DNA from: an uncultured Bartonella sp.
GTDB taxonomy: Bacteria; Pseudomonadota; Alphaproteobacteria; Rhizobiales; Rhizobiaceae
DNA: 64,000 bases
NCBI GenBank assembly: GCA_946478665.1
Contig: CAMLCZ010000001.1
Coordinates: forward strand, 62,001-126,000
Direction: 5' to 3'
The notes under the pieces are model-generated. The model had not been told where the DNA came from. It searched no databases and saw nothing but the letters and a program-made list of their open reading frames with translations. Shown here piece after piece: positions 9,508 through 19,378 of the stretch (position 1 is its first letter; every line of letters starts with the position of its first letter). Both the position numbers and the translations under genes were made by a program.

Positions 9508-9924
9508 ATGAATAAAACGGTTGTCGCTGAGTATCGCCCTACCGAAGATGAACCTTTCATGAGTGAAAGGCAAAGGGCTTATTTCAGAGCCAAGCTGATT
9601 GCGTGGAAAAATGATATTTTGCGCGAGGCAAAAGAAACCCTCGAAAACTTACAACGAGAAAATGTCAATCAACCCGATTTAGCTGATAGGGCGTCTTCGG
9701 AAACAGATCGTTCTATTGAGCTTCGTGCTCGTGATCGTCAGCGCAAACTGATTGCCAAGATAGATGCAGCATTGGAACGTTTGAATGACGGCACATATGG
9801 ATATTGTGAAGAGACTGGCGAGCCGATTAGCATAAAACGTCTTGATGCCCGTCCTATCGCGACATTATCGCTTGAAGCGCAAGAACGTCACGAAAAGCGC
9901 GAAAAAGTTTATAAAGACGAATAA
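9508..9924 (+). CDS. dksA: DksA-family RNA polymerase-binding transcription factor lacking zinc cysteines
   Basis: DksA binds the RNA polymerase secondary channel and acts with ppGpp to reset rRNA and amino-acid promoters. The 138-residue protein has the coiled-coil region with the DLADRASSETDRSIELRARDR tip (D-x-x-D/E acidic tip region) and the C-terminal globular domain. Three of the four zinc ligands are replaced: the spacing C-x2-T, 17 residues, S-x2-A is seen where E. coli has C-x2-C and C-x2-C. Such cysteine-poor DksA proteins are known in alphaproteobacteria. I chose the ATG at 9508 because GGAGG lies 9 nt upstream. It is followed by a strong terminator. Confidence 0.92.
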   Translation: MNKTVVAEYRPTEDEPFMSERQRAYFRAKLIAWKNDILREAKETLENLQRENVNQPDLADRASSETDRSIELRARDRQRKLIAKIDAALERLNDGTYGYCEETGEPISIKRLDARPIATLSLEAQERHEKREKVYKDE

Positions 9925-9960
9925 TTCAAAGTTTAACAAAAAATAATTCAGAGTTTAAAG

Positions 9961-9990
9961 AGCCTAACATATCATAATGTTAGGCTTTAT
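9961..9990. terminator. Bidirectional terminator between dksA and the FliO-like gene
   Basis: AGCCTAACAT and ATGTTAGGCT form a perfect 10-bp stem with a 6-nt loop, followed by TTTAT on plus and flanked by A-rich sequence that gives U residues on minus. It lies between convergent genes. Confidence 0.85.
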
Positions 9991-10009
9991 CATTTCAGTC
10001 ATGCGTTTC

Positions 10010-10834
10010 CTATTTATCGGTACGGACTGCCTGTTTTAGTTCATCTTCAAACATACGGTCGAATTCGTCGTCGATACTCGGTGCTGAGTTAGATGTCGTT
10101 GCGGAAGCGGATTTCAAAGACGGTTCTCTGCGTCCTTCAATTTCATCAATAATAATATCATCTTGTAAACTTGGCATAGGCTCTTGACGTATCTGTGGAT
10201 CATGACGTTTTTGAGAAACGGGTCGTGTTGGGTTTGCACGACTCGAAAATGGACGCTCAACAATCGGTGATAGCTGTGGTTCTGCTGTTAAATGTGATGA
10301 ATCGATATTCAGATCAGAAGTTCTATCTGCATTATCCAATTGTGGCATGGCTAATGGATCCCGTGGACGGGGTGCTGCCGGTTTCGCAGATAATTGATTA
10401 AAATGCGAAGGTTCAGGCTTATGAGGTGGGATTGCCGGTTCTTTCAATTGAGGTTCTTGATAACGTGGTATAGGCGTGTCCTTAACCACTGTTTGAGGTC
10501 TAACAGCCTCTAAGTTATCCATTTCCTTTTGAACATCTGGCGATGTTATATTGGTTTCTATAACAACGTCTGTTGGCCCACCTATAAGAATGAGGTGTTC
10601 CACATTATCACGACGAACAAGAACAAGTCTGCGTGTCCGATCCACCGCTGCCGCGTCTCTTACCGAAAGTCTGGGTGTACGGGCATTGCCTCCAACAACA
10701 AAAGTTCCGCTATTCAATTTGCGCAATATAGTAACAGTTACAACTATTGCCACGATGACAACAATAAGCACAACGAGACTGGTGATTATATTGGCCGCTG
10801 ATTCTCCGATTTGACCGGCTAACCAAGAATTCAT
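10010..10834 (-). CDS. FliO/MopB-like single-pass membrane protein with long acidic/proline-rich tail
   Basis: The 274-residue product has one N-terminal transmembrane helix (about residues 15-37) followed by a ~70-residue domain. The segment LVLVRRDNVEHLILIGGPTDVVIE is the pattern of the FliO family (flagellar export apparatus assembly). The rest (about 105-274) is low-complexity, proline- and charge-rich. Similar proteins sit next to dksA in other Hyphomicrobiales, away from flagellar clusters, and no other flagellar gene is in this window. The domain is clear; a flagellar role is not, and a general membrane-scaffold role is equally possible. Confidence 0.75.
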   Translation of the reverse strand: MNSWLAGQIGESAANIITSLVVLIVVIVAIVVTVTILRKLNSGTFVVGGNARTPRLSVRDAAAVDRTRRLVLVRRDNVEHLILIGGPTDVVIETNITSPDVQKEMDNLEAVRPQTVVKDTPIPRYQEPQLKEPAIPPHKPEPSHFNQLSAKPAAPRPRDPLAMPQLDNADRTSDLNIDSSHLTAEPQLSPIVERPFSSRANPTRPVSQKRHDPQIRQEPMPSLQDDIIIDEIEGRREPSLKSASATTSNSAPSIDDEFDRMFEDELKQAVRTDK

Positions 10835-11075
10835 TCTCTGTCTCCTTTAGATTGTTAGAGGCTTATCATGTTACTTTTCATTTTATAGATACAAAGTGGC
10901 ATCATAAAGGTGAAAAGCTAGATAGGCTGGTCTGATCCACCAAAATAATAGTGATAATGCTGGAATTTTCTTTCTCAAAAAATATCGATAACGCTATGTG
11001 TACTTCTTATCGATAGCAATATGAGGCAGTATAACCAATTAAGAATCAATAACGTATAAAAGGTTTGTTTGCATT

Positions 11076-13637
11076 ATGGTAAAGACGCCAGATAATCGTC
11101 AAATTTCGACAATGCCGCGACGATTGAAGATGTTTTTACGACTGATATTTGGCGTGATTTTGGGTTTTGCGATCGGTATCGTAATTGCCGCAGGTCTGGG
11201 CTACAACTGGTTTGATGAATTATCGAATTATGTATTGTTGTTTTTAGCAATTGTGGGCTTTTCTACCCTAGTTTTTAGAACGGTAAATTTACCTGAAATG
11301 TTTGGCAATAACTTGCGAACCAGTTCAGTGCTGGTCTTAATGGATAGCTTTGAAGATGCAATTGCCATAACTGATTTGCGTGGTAGAGTTATAAAATCAA
11401 ACCAATCATTTAAAAAACTCAACAACTACAAGCCAAAACAGGCTTTTTTTGCCACAATATCCAGTATTTCTGACGCTGAAAGTGTGGTTTATCGTTTAAC
11501 CGTAAAAGCTCTTTCGGGGCAGGAGGCCAGTGAAGAAGTTCGTAGCCCCAATCCGTTGTGGCCTGATGACGGCTCAAAAAAGCAAATATGGTATAATTTA
11601 TCCGTCAAAAAAATCGTTATTGATGGGCAATCATTTTTGTTGTGGCGCCTTCAAAACACCAGCATCACGCACGAACAACAAGAGCCTATTTTTCAAAATC
11701 TACAGGAAGCAATAAACCATCTGGATCAAGCGCCAGCTGGTTTTATGGTTGTCAATTGTGCCGGGAATATCCAATATCTCAATGCCACACTTGCCACATG
11801 GCTGAATGTGGATCTTGCTAAAATAGGCATTCATACGCCTGCTTTTGACACTCTTTTCAGTTACGGTTCAGATAAAAGTAGCTGGCAAAATATCAAGATA
11901 AACATCAAAAATGCGGCTGATATCTATCAATTTGCTCTTTATACGGCATCTGAAGACGTAACTTACAAATCATTTGTAGCCTTTGCTGTATGTGAGGGCG
12001 AGGGTGAAGAAGGTTTATATCGAGTGGTTCTTATGCCTACATCTGCGGGCATTAACCTGCTTGGCAATAATCATTCGGTTACAAATCTATTCAATTATTA
12101 TTTTAACAACGCAGCATTGGCTATCGCGCTTGTTGACCGTGACGGAAAAATATCAAAATTGAATCGGTCTTTTAAAGAGCTATTCTCATTACCTGAAGAA
12201 CCAGATCAAGTACTGTCATTGACCGACATTGCGGGGGAAACGGATAGAGAACGGCTTATGCAAATTATACAAAAGGCGGTTACTACTGGACAGATGCCGC
12301 TTTCGACCGATATTGCACTTGCCAATAATTCCGCACGCCATTTCTCTCTTCAACTCATGGGGGTTCCGTATGAATTAAGGGATTCCAGTGAGAACGTCGT
12401 AGTTGTTTCTGCTGTTGAAACAACCGAACGGAAAACCTTGGAAGATAAGATGGCACAAGGGCAAAAGCTGCAGGCTGTCGGGCAGCTTGCTGGTGGCATT
12501 GCCCATGATTTCAATAATGTTTTAACGGCGATATTGATGTCGTGCGATTTGTTGCTTGCAAGCCACCGCAGTTCTGATCCAGCGCATGCTGACTTAATCA
12601 ATATCAAGAATAATGCCAATCGTGCAGCATCATTGGTGCAACAACTTCTCGCATTTTCCAGAAGACAGACTTTGCGCCCTGAAGTGGTTGATTTAACGGA
12701 ATTACTTTCTGATGTCCGTAATCTATTAATGCCGCTATTGGGCAGTAATATCCAACTGAAGTTCAACCACGGGCGTGACTTGTGGTCGGTGAAAGTCGAT
12801 CAATCATCATTTCAGCGCGTTTTAATGAATCTTGTTATCAATGCGCGTGATGCAATGGCTCACGGTGGTGTCATCACAATAACGACAGCTAATATTAGCC
12901 GAGCTGAAAGTGAAGCTATACAACATCATGACTTTTTGCCGGGAGAATATGTTGAATTGGCAGTTCAGGATACCGGAACAGGCATTCCGAAAAGTGTGCA
13001 GGAAAAAATGTTTGAGCCGTTTTTTACAACCAAAGAAGTCGGGAAAGGCACTGGACTTGGCCTTTCCATGGTCTACGGCATTGTAAAGCAAACTGGCGGG
13101 TATATTTATTGTGACAGTGTAGAAGGCGAGGGTACGACCTTTAGAATTTATCTACCACGCTATAATGCCAGTTTGGTTATTGATAATAGTTCCAATGACA
13201 AGAAAAATGACAATAATGCTACTCAAGCGGAAAAAAATGCTGATTTGTCAGGAACTGCAACAATCTTATTGGTTGAAGATGAAGCGGCTGTCAGAATGGG
13301 TGGTGTACGGGCGCTGCAGTCAAGAGGTTATACGGTACTAGAAGCAGAAAACGGCCTTGAAGCGCTCGATGTAATTGATGAACACAATGGTGCGGTGGAT
13401 TTGGTTGTTTCTGATGTGGTTATGCCAGAAATGGACGGCCCAACACTGCTTGGTGAATTGAGAAAGAAATATCCGACAATCAAATTTGTCTTTGTGTCTG
13501 GTTATGCAAAGGACGCTTTTGCCAAGAACTTGCCAGATGATGCTGTTTTTGGATTTTTATCCAAACCGTTTACGTTGAAACAATTGGCCATGAAGGTCAA
13601 AGAAATGCTCTCAGATAGCGATATTAGCCAAGAATAA
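11076..13637 (+). CDS. cckA: Cell-cycle hybrid histidine kinase CckA
   Basis: CckA feeds phosphate through ChpT to the cell-cycle regulators CtrA and CpdR in alphaproteobacteria. The 853-residue protein has two N-terminal transmembrane helices (about 18-38 and 45-63). PAS-like regions follow (about 90-200 and 345-450). A HisKA domain carries [14 protein letters not shown] with phospho-acceptor His at about residue 477. The HATPase has the [15 protein letters not shown] and [12 protein letters not shown] boxes, and the C-terminal receiver domain has Asp at about 780 ([11 protein letters not shown]) and a KP near the end. The domain order and the two-helix N-terminus match CckA. It is divergent from the FliO-like gene, and the LivK-like gene follows 100 bp downstream. 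Confidence 0.95.
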   Translation: MVKTPDNRQISTMPRRLKMFLRLIFGVILGFAIGIVIAAGLGYNWFDELSNYVLLFLAIVGFSTLVFRTVNLPEMFGNNLRTSSVLVLMDSFEDAIAITDLRGRVIKSNQSFKKLNNYKPKQAFFATISSISDAESVVYRLTVKALSGQEASEEVRSPNPLWPDDGSKKQIWYNLSVKKIVIDGQSFLLWRLQNTSITHEQQEPIFQNLQEAINHLDQAPAGFMVVNCAGNIQYLNATLATWLNVDLAKIGIHTPAFDTLFSYGSDKSSWQNIKINIKNAADIYQFALYTASEDVTYKSFVAFAVCEGEGEEGLYRVVLMPTSAGINLLGNNHSVTNLFNYYFNNAALAIALVDRDGKISKLNRSFKELFSLPEEPDQVLSLTDIAGETDRERLMQIIQKAVTTGQMPLSTDIALANNSARHFSLQLMGVPYELRDSSENVVVVSAVETTERKTLEDKMAQGQKLQAVGQLAGGIAHDFNNVLTAILMSCDLLLASHRSSDPAHADLINIKNNANRAASLVQQLLAFSRRQTLRPEVVDLTELLSDVRNLLMPLLGSNIQLKFNHGRDLWSVKVDQSSFQRVLMNLVINARDAMAHGGVITITTANISRAESEAIQHHDFLPGEYVELAVQDTGTGIPKSVQEKMFEPFFTTKEVGKGTGLGLSMVYGIVKQTGGYIYCDSVEGEGTTFRIYLPRYNASLVIDNSSNDKKNDNNATQAEKNADLSGTATILLVEDEAAVRMGGVRALQSRGYTVLEAENGLEALDVIDEHNGAVDLVVSDVVMPEMDGPTLLGELRKKYPTIKFVFVSGYAKDAFAKNLPDDAVFGFLSKPFTLKQLAMKVKEMLSDSDISQE

Positions 13638-13738
13638 CCTTTTCAACGGGTTTGTCATTGTTTGTTGAGCAAATGAATTGAATTTCATGCAATCAAATGC
13701 AAATATATTTTCCAACGTGTTCTAGAAGAGGGTTAAAT

Positions 13739-14851
13739 ATGCGCAAAATATTAACTTCAACAGTTTCGGCATTGGTTTTGGCGGGTAGCTTTTGGGCATC
13801 TTCAGCGTATGCTGATATCATCGTTGGATTTATTGGTCCAGTTACTGGTCCAGTTGCAGCCTACGGCATACAGGCCAACAATGGTGCAAAAGTCGCCGTT
13901 GATGAAATCAATAAAAATGGTGGCGTAAAAGGCGAAAAGCTCGTTCTTAAAGTGTTTGACGATGCGGCTGAGCCAAAGCAAGGCGTTTCTGCCGCCAACC
14001 AATTGATTGGTGAAGGAATTCAATATGTTATTGGGCCTGTAACATCAAACTCTGCTTTGCCAGTTTCCAACATATTGGAAGAAAATGGTGTGCTGATGAT
14101 AACCCCTTCATCGACGACACCAGAGCTATCCAGCCGTGGATTGTGGAATGTCCTTCGTACAATCGGACGTGATGACCAGCAGGGTGATTATGCTGCGGAA
14201 TTCTTTATCCGTAATTTTAAAGATAAAAGAATTGCGGTTATTCACGATAGAGCCACTTACGGAAAAGGCCTTGCTGATGCTTTCAAATCTGCACTGAATA
14301 AGGGTGGTGTGCAGGAAGTTTATTACGGCAATATTACGCCTGGTGAAAAAGACTACAGCGTTATGGTCACGCGGTTGAAGCAAGAAAAAGTTGATTACGT
14401 GTATTTTGGCGGATATCACCCAGAGGCTGGTTTGCTGCTGAAACAAATGCGCGAGCAGGGACTTAATGCACCTCTGATCGGCGGTGATGGATTGAACACA
14501 TCAGAGCTCTGGTCAATTGCTGGCAATGCAGCGGAAGGGTCAATGTTTACCAATCCAGTTGATGTTAAAACAAATCCTGATGCACAGGCAGCAATTGCAG
14601 CGTTGAAAGCCCAGTCAATTCCACCAGAAACATTTGCAATCAACGGTTATGCAGCTGTTCAGGTGCTTGCTTATGGCATTGAAAAGGCTGGTTCAGCAGA
14701 AGATCCTGAAGCGGTTGCAAAAGCTGTAAAAACAGGTGAACCGATCACGACAACTTTAGGAAAAATCACTTATGGTGATCGTGGTGATATGACGTCCAAA
14801 GTGTTTTCGATGTATAAATGGCATAACGGCGAGATCGTTTCAGCCGAATAA
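13739..14851 (+). CDS. Branched-chain amino acid ABC transporter substrate-binding protein (LivK-like)
   Basis: A periplasmic binding protein of the Leu/Ile/Val (type I) family, 370 residues. It has a Sec signal MRKILTSTVSALVLAG with likely cleavage at AYA-DII. The two-lobe fold is recognisable from IIVGFIGPVTGPVAAYG, GAKVAVDEINKNGGVKGEK, YVIGPVTSNSALP and the hinge region GYHPEAGLLLKQM. AAGAGGG six bases before the ATG at 13739 fixes the start. No permease or ATPase gene is adjacent, so it is an orphan that must use a transporter encoded elsewhere. A strong terminator follows. The exact ligand cannot be told from sequence. Confidence 0.9.
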   Translation: MRKILTSTVSALVLAGSFWASSAYADIIVGFIGPVTGPVAAYGIQANNGAKVAVDEINKNGGVKGEKLVLKVFDDAAEPKQGVSAANQLIGEGIQYVIGPVTSNSALPVSNILEENGVLMITPSSTTPELSSRGLWNVLRTIGRDDQQGDYAAEFFIRNFKDKRIAVIHDRATYGKGLADAFKSALNKGGVQEVYYGNITPGEKDYSVMVTRLKQEKVDYVYFGGYHPEAGLLLKQMREQGLNAPLIGGDGLNTSELWSIAGNAAEGSMFTNPVDVKTNPDAQAAIAALKAQSIPPETFAINGYAAVQVLAYGIEKAGSAEDPEAVAKAVKTGEPITTTLGKITYGDRGDMTSKVFSMYKWHNGEIVSAE

Positions 14852-14855
14852 TTTG

Positions 14856-14880
14856 AAAGGCGGCGTAAGCCGCCTTTTTT
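14856..14880 (+). terminator. Rho-independent terminator after livK-like gene
   Basis: AAAGGCGGC and GCCGCCTTT form a 9-bp stem with a GTAA tetraloop followed directly by six T. The A-run on the other side also allows termination of minus-strand transcripts. Confidence 0.9.
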
Positions 14881-14886
14881 ATATCT

Positions 14887-16107
14887 CTAATTGCTTGCAA
14901 CCATATTCGATTGGAACACACGATTAAGCTGCTGTGCGCCATCTTTCTGCATATTTGTTTGCATTTTGTTTTCAGTTGCATTCAACAATTGTGAAACTGT
15001 ATTGTTGCGAATAGCAACGGAGTTTCTTTCGTAGCCGGTACGCAGAAAGAAGTTTGCCGTTGGCACTTTGTCCCGATATGACATTGGCATTGTAATCATA
15101 TCATATCCGTTGCCATCACCTGTCAAATTCAACATTTCCAGTTCAGCACCAGATAATGGACGGGTAACGCCTTTCCGGCGCAAAAATGCAACGGATGTTT
15201 TTAGCTTATGTATTTGCAAAAGTGGACCAACATCTTTATCCATCGTCATTGCGTGCATACCAAGACCAGCTTGGGTTTTTGCAAGTTCAGATTGTGCGCC
15301 CCAGTTATGTGGTACGGTTTTTGCACGTGCTGTCATTTTATCGACAACCGATGCTTTTTCCATTAAACGGCGGCTCTCTGCAGGTGGGGCATTGCGCGCC
15401 CGAGCCCTTAATTCGTTGGATATTTCACCACCATATTCCCATAGCATGCTGACTGTTGCTGTTGCTACCAATTGATTGTAGCCAATTGCTGTTGATATTG
15501 GGGTGGCGTTGGCACGTCCTTTTGCCATACCAGACTGTAGGTCGTGTGTTCCATCACCACCAGTTTCAAAAGCATAGATTGAAACCAATTGCTCCCGTGT
15601 TAAGCCAACTTGTTTTGCGGCTTCGACATAAGCACGCATGAATTCAGCCTCACTAGTAGGGCGCTCAGGCACAAAACCGTAAACACTGCGCGAAGCCGTT
15701 ATGAAGTCATCAACACCCGGAATGGATTTGCGTGCGCCACCGGTTGAATTGTTTGATCTTGGTTTTTGTGGGCCATTGTACACCGGCGGTTGCGTTAACA
15801 CGTAATCCGTTAATTGGATAGCTTGCCCAGATGCACGCTTTTGATTGCGCAATTTTCTTTTTTCTGCAATCTGATCCCAATATGCTGAAGCTTGTACGTT
15901 ATAAGCACTATAAGCTTTACGCCATGCGTTATAGTCTGCTTCACTGTAATTATATACAGTATTACTTGGACGGATACTCGAAGTAGTTTCTGAAGATGTA
16001 TTTCTGGATAACAAATTTAGTGACTTGATGGAGTCTGACATACACCCACCAACAAAAATACTGCATCCTAAAATCAATGTAGTCTTAATATTTAGCACAA
16101 CAAGCAA
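14887..16107 (-). CDS. Lysozyme-like/lytic transglycosylase-like lipoprotein of unknown function
   Basis: The 406-residue product has a lipoprotein signal (hydrophobic stretch ending IFVGGC, Cys at about residue 22). A low-complexity Ser/Thr region and a helical region follow. From about residue 150 comes a domain with LTREQLVSIYAFETGGDGTHDLQSG, where the Glu after AF resembles the catalytic glutamate of lysozyme-like transglycosylases. GYNQLVATATVSMLWEYGGE follows, with the Gly-Tyr-Asn/Gln pattern seen in SLT domains. I infer peptidoglycan binding or cleavage in the envelope; the family name is not certain. Convergent with the livK-like gene across a shared terminator. Confidence 0.68.
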   Translation of the reverse strand: MLVVLNIKTTLILGCSIFVGGCMSDSIKSLNLLSRNTSSETTSSIRPSNTVYNYSEADYNAWRKAYSAYNVQASAYWDQIAEKRKLRNQKRASGQAIQLTDYVLTQPPVYNGPQKPRSNNSTGGARKSIPGVDDFITASRSVYGFVPERPTSEAEFMRAYVEAAKQVGLTREQLVSIYAFETGGDGTHDLQSGMAKGRANATPISTAIGYNQLVATATVSMLWEYGGEISNELRARARNAPPAESRRLMEKASVVDKMTARAKTVPHNWGAQSELAKTQAGLGMHAMTMDKDVGPLLQIHKLKTSVAFLRRKGVTRPLSGAELEMLNLTGDGNGYDMITMPMSYRDKVPTANFFLRTGYERNSVAIRNNTVSQLLNATENKMQTNMQKDGAQQLNRVFQSNMVASN

Positions 16108-16321
16108 ACCTCATAATTGCTATCTATTCAATTATGCGGTTAATTGGTTTATAAGTTGTGAAGACCGATAATGACTGCCGCGAAACGCTCGGTTTTTCTT
16201 ATGTTTTATTCACGTTATTGAATAGTCTGGATGAAAGCCACCCTCATATTATTAATGTTTCAACATTAGCGAATAATCGTGAAACCACCTCAAAAGACTC
16301 TGATATAAGTATTGTGCTCCG

Positions 16322-16930
16322 TTAAAGTGAGAGGATCTGCTGACTATCATCAACCGTGTATTGATTATCAATAAACGTCTTTAATACAGCAGGAAATAAC
16401 TGATGCTCAACTTTAAGCACACGTTTTGCTAGAGTTTCGGCTGTGTCATCTCGTAAGATCGGTACAGCAGCTTGTCCAAGAATATGTCCTTCGTCCATGC
16501 CTTCTGTTACCAAATGCACAGTGCAGCCGCTAATTTTCATTCCGGCATCCAATGCGCGTTGATGGGTATGTAATCCTTTAAAAAGTGGTAGAAGGGCAGG
16601 GTGAATATTTAAAATCCGCCCTTCATAAGGAGATATTATCCGTGAGGAAATAAGCCTCATGAAGCCAGCCAAACAGATGATATCGGGTTCAAAATTGCTG
16701 ATCTTGCTTAAAAGATCTATTTCAAAACTTTCTTTATCGGCAAAACTCTTCCGTTCAACAACTTCAACCGGAATATTAAAGGATTTTGCTTTTTCTATAC
16801 CGCCAGCATTTTGATTGTCACTAATCACTCCCACAACTTGAGCAGGAAAATCCTTTTTAAGCGTGGCGTTAATAAGTGACACCATATTGGAGCCACCGCC
16901 CGAGATCAGTATGACAATCCGTTTTTTCAT
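16322..16930 (-). CDS. purN: Phosphoribosylglycinamide formyltransferase PurN
   Basis: PurN transfers a formyl group from 10-formyl-THF to GAR (step 3 of purine synthesis). The 202-residue protein shows the N-terminal [11 protein letters not shown] phosphate loop, the catalytic region LAGFMRLIS with [14 protein letters not shown] (Asn-x-His), and [19 protein letters not shown] (His and Asp of the active site). Length is typical. Its ATG overlaps the purM stop (ATGA), so the two genes are translationally coupled. Confidence 0.96.
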   Translation of the reverse strand: MKKRIVILISGGGSNMVSLINATLKKDFPAQVVGVISDNQNAGGIEKAKSFNIPVEVVERKSFADKESFEIDLLSKISNFEPDIICLAGFMRLISSRIISPYEGRILNIHPALLPLFKGLHTHQRALDAGMKISGCTVHLVTEGMDEGHILGQAAVPILRDDTAETLAKRVLKVEHQLFPAVLKTFIDNQYTVDDSQQILSL

Positions 16931-18000
16931 AGTGATAATTCACCCTTATAGCTTACGCCTTTTTCATCGCGTTTTATTAGCTTTCCTAATCTGAAAACGC
17001 TTTCACCTTGCTTGGTAAGGGCGGCTTCAACCGAATTTGCCATAGCAGAATCAACGACTACGATCATTCCAACGCCACAATTAAACGTTCTTAGCATTTC
17101 TTCTGGTGCAATATTTCCTTGCTTTGAAAGCCATGAGAAAACTGGTGGCACTGTTATCGCTGAAAGGTCAATTTCCGCTGTAAGATTGTTTGGCAGAACG
17201 CGTGGGATATTTTCAGGGAAACCACCACCAGTAATGTGGGCAAGTGCTTTGATGCCCTGCTGTTCTCTTAGGACAGATAAAATCGAACGCACATAAATAC
17301 GTGTGGGTGTCAGCAGTGCTTCAGCGAGGGATTGTTGTTGTTGAAATGGTGCTGGAGCATGCCAATCAAGTCCACTGGAATTTACTATATGCCTTACCAG
17401 TGAAAAACCGTTAGAATGAACGCCAGATGATCTTAAACCCAATATAATGTCATTTTCTGCCAAATTTTTGGACGGCAATAATGTTCCGCGTTCGGCCGCA
17501 CCTACAGCAAAACCAGCCAAGTCATAATCACCTTTAGCATACATGCCAGGCATTTCCGCTGTTTCGCCACCAATTAATGCGGCGCCTGCTTGGCGGCAAC
17601 CTTCAGCAATACCGGAAACAACAGCTGCACCTAATTCGGGGCTAAGTTTACCTGTTGCAAAGTAATCGAGAAAAAATAACGGTTCAGCCCCTTGTACGAT
17701 AAGGTCATTAACGCACATGGCGACCAGATCTATACCAACAGTATCGTGAATGCCGGTGTCTATGGCGATTTTAAGCTTTGTTCCCACACCATCATTGGCA
17801 GCGACAAGAACAGGATCTTTAAAGCCGGCTGCTTTTAAATCAAACAAACCACCAAAGCCGCCTATTTCGGTATCTGCACCAGGGCGGGAGGTAGAGCGGA
17901 CAAGCGGCTTAATTTTTTCAACCATTAAATTGCCAGCGTCGATATCAACACCGGCATCTGCGTATGTAAGTTTCTTTTCAACGGATCCAGTGTCGCTCAT
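16927..18000 (-). CDS. purM: Phosphoribosylformylglycinamidine cyclo-ligase PurM
   Basis: PurM (AIR synthetase) closes the imidazole ring of FGAM with ATP. The protein begins [13 protein letters not shown], with [20 protein letters not shown] (the ATP/metal loop), [11 protein letters not shown] and [12 protein letters not shown], all standard PurM signatures. I chose the ATG at 18000 (357 aa) because GAGGA lies about 9 nt upstream and the family starts here. An in-frame ATG at 18078 would add 26 unlikely residues. It is first gene of purM-purN and divergent from the PerM-type gene. Confidence 0.95.
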   Translation of the reverse strand: MSDTGSVEKKLTYADAGVDIDAGNLMVEKIKPLVRSTSRPGADTEIGGFGGLFDLKAAGFKDPVLVAANDGVGTKLKIAIDTGIHDTVGIDLVAMCVNDLIVQGAEPLFFLDYFATGKLSPELGAAVVSGIAEGCRQAGAALIGGETAEMPGMYAKGDYDLAGFAVGAAERGTLLPSKNLAENDIILGLRSSGVHSNGFSLVRHIVNSSGLDWHAPAPFQQQQSLAEALLTPTRIYVRSILSVLREQQGIKALAHITGGGFPENIPRVLPNNLTAEIDLSAITVPPVFSWLSKQGNIAPEEMLRTFNCGVGMIVVVDSAMANSVEAALTKQGESVFRLGKLIKRDEKGVSYKGELSL

Positions 18001-18166
18001 TCGATTTTTTCCTCGCTCAAAATACCAGTTGGTCATTACGCAATGCCACGAACGTTGATCGCTCGCAAGTTTTATCACAGTATTGCGTAGGATATAAACG
18101 ATTGTTTGCTTGACGTTATGCTAACAAGCCGCATATCTGTTGTAGTAACAAAACTGCGTGATCCCC

Positions 18167-19378
18167 ATGAGTGATATCGATTTAAATCCCAATAAAGCAG
18201 ATCAACCTGCAAAAGTCAGTAAAAAGCCATTGAAGATTTCAAAAAAATCAAGGCCGGTCTATATTCCAGCCTATGCCAATGTGCAATTTCGCGGTAGCGT
18301 GAAGAAACAAGCAATATTCTGGCTTGTTACACTGCTGTTTTTTGTCCTGTTTATGTTTGTTTTTAGCTCGGTTTTGCTGCCATTTGTGGCAGGGATAGCA
18401 TTAGCCTATTTTCTTAATCCAATTGTTGAATTGTTAGAAAAAATAGGAATTTCTCGCGTATGGGGCACCGTATTAATCACGATATTCATCGTGGTGGTTC
18501 TGGTTGTTGCACTCACGATTCTTATTCCTGTAATCAGTTCACAGTTACAACAATTCATCCGTGACGGACTTCCAGTATACGTCGAAAGAATTCAAAATTT
18601 CTTCACAGATCACAGCTTTGAGTGGATTAAAGCCTATATCGGTAGCGATCCGTCGGAGATACAATCCAATATACAGGCTATGTTGGGGCAAAGCTCTGAT
18701 TTGATAAAATCGGTTTTGAATTCGGTATTGAATTCTGGCAAGTCGCTGATGAATTTGGTAAGTTTGTTTGTGGTTGCCCCTGTTGTAGCATTTTACATGC
18801 TATTGGATTGGGAAAGAATGGTTAATACAATTGATTCGTGGATCCCACGTGATCATCTGGAAACCGTTCGCGGCATATTTCATGAGATGGATCGCGCTGT
18901 TGCCGGTTTTATCCGTGGACAAGGAACGGTTTGTTTGATCCTTGGTGTATATTATGCTGTAGGACTTACAGTTGCGGGCTTGAACTTTGGTTTGTTAATA
19001 GGTCTATTCGTCGGTCTCATTAGCTTTATTCCCTATGTCGGTTCCATGACCGGGTTTGTACTTTCTGTCGGCGTTGCCTGGGTGCAGTTTTATCCAGACG
19101 ATTGGCAATGGATTGTGGTTGTTATGTGTGTGTTTTTTATTGGGCAGTTTTTAGAAGGTTATATTTTGCAGCCAAAGCTCGTTGGACAATCTGTTGGACT
19201 GCATCCAGTATGGTTGATGTTCGCGCTTTTTGCGTTTGGTTCGCTCTTTGGTTTTACTGGAATGTTGATCGCCGTACCTGCTGCAGCTGCCGTTGGAGTA
19301 CTTGTAAGATTTGCTCTTCATACTTATCTAGAATCGCCGCTTTATTCACCGCGCGGTAAAGTTGGAGATAAGGAATGA
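18167..19378 (+). CDS. AI-2E/PerM-family transporter
   Basis: This is an integral membrane protein of the AI-2E transporter/PerM family with about eight transmembrane helices: a pair near residues 50-95, one near 105-130, and further ones from about 195. It contains the family segments VAGIALAYFLNPIVELLE, the DWERM/AVAGFIRGQ region and GLISFIPYVGSMTG. Families of this type have been linked to AI-2 export or Na+/H+ exchange; substrate here is unknown. The start could be the ATG at 18167 or a GTG at 18158; neither has a clear ribosome site. The stop overlaps the hdaA start by 4 bp, an arrangement also common in other Hyphomicrobiales. Confidence 0.87.
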   Translation: MSDIDLNPNKADQPAKVSKKPLKISKKSRPVYIPAYANVQFRGSVKKQAIFWLVTLLFFVLFMFVFSSVLLPFVAGIALAYFLNPIVELLEKIGISRVWGTVLITIFIVVVLVVALTILIPVISSQLQQFIRDGLPVYVERIQNFFTDHSFEWIKAYIGSDPSEIQSNIQAMLGQSSDLIKSVLNSVLNSGKSLMNLVSLFVVAPVVAFYMLLDWERMVNTIDSWIPRDHLETVRGIFHEMDRAVAGFIRGQGTVCLILGVYYAVGLTVAGLNFGLLIGLFVGLISFIPYVGSMTGFVLSVGVAWVQFYPDDWQWIVVVMCVFFIGQFLEGYILQPKLVGQSVGLHPVWLMFALFAFGSLFGFTGMLIAVPAAAAVGVLVRFALHTYLESPLYSPRGKVGDKE

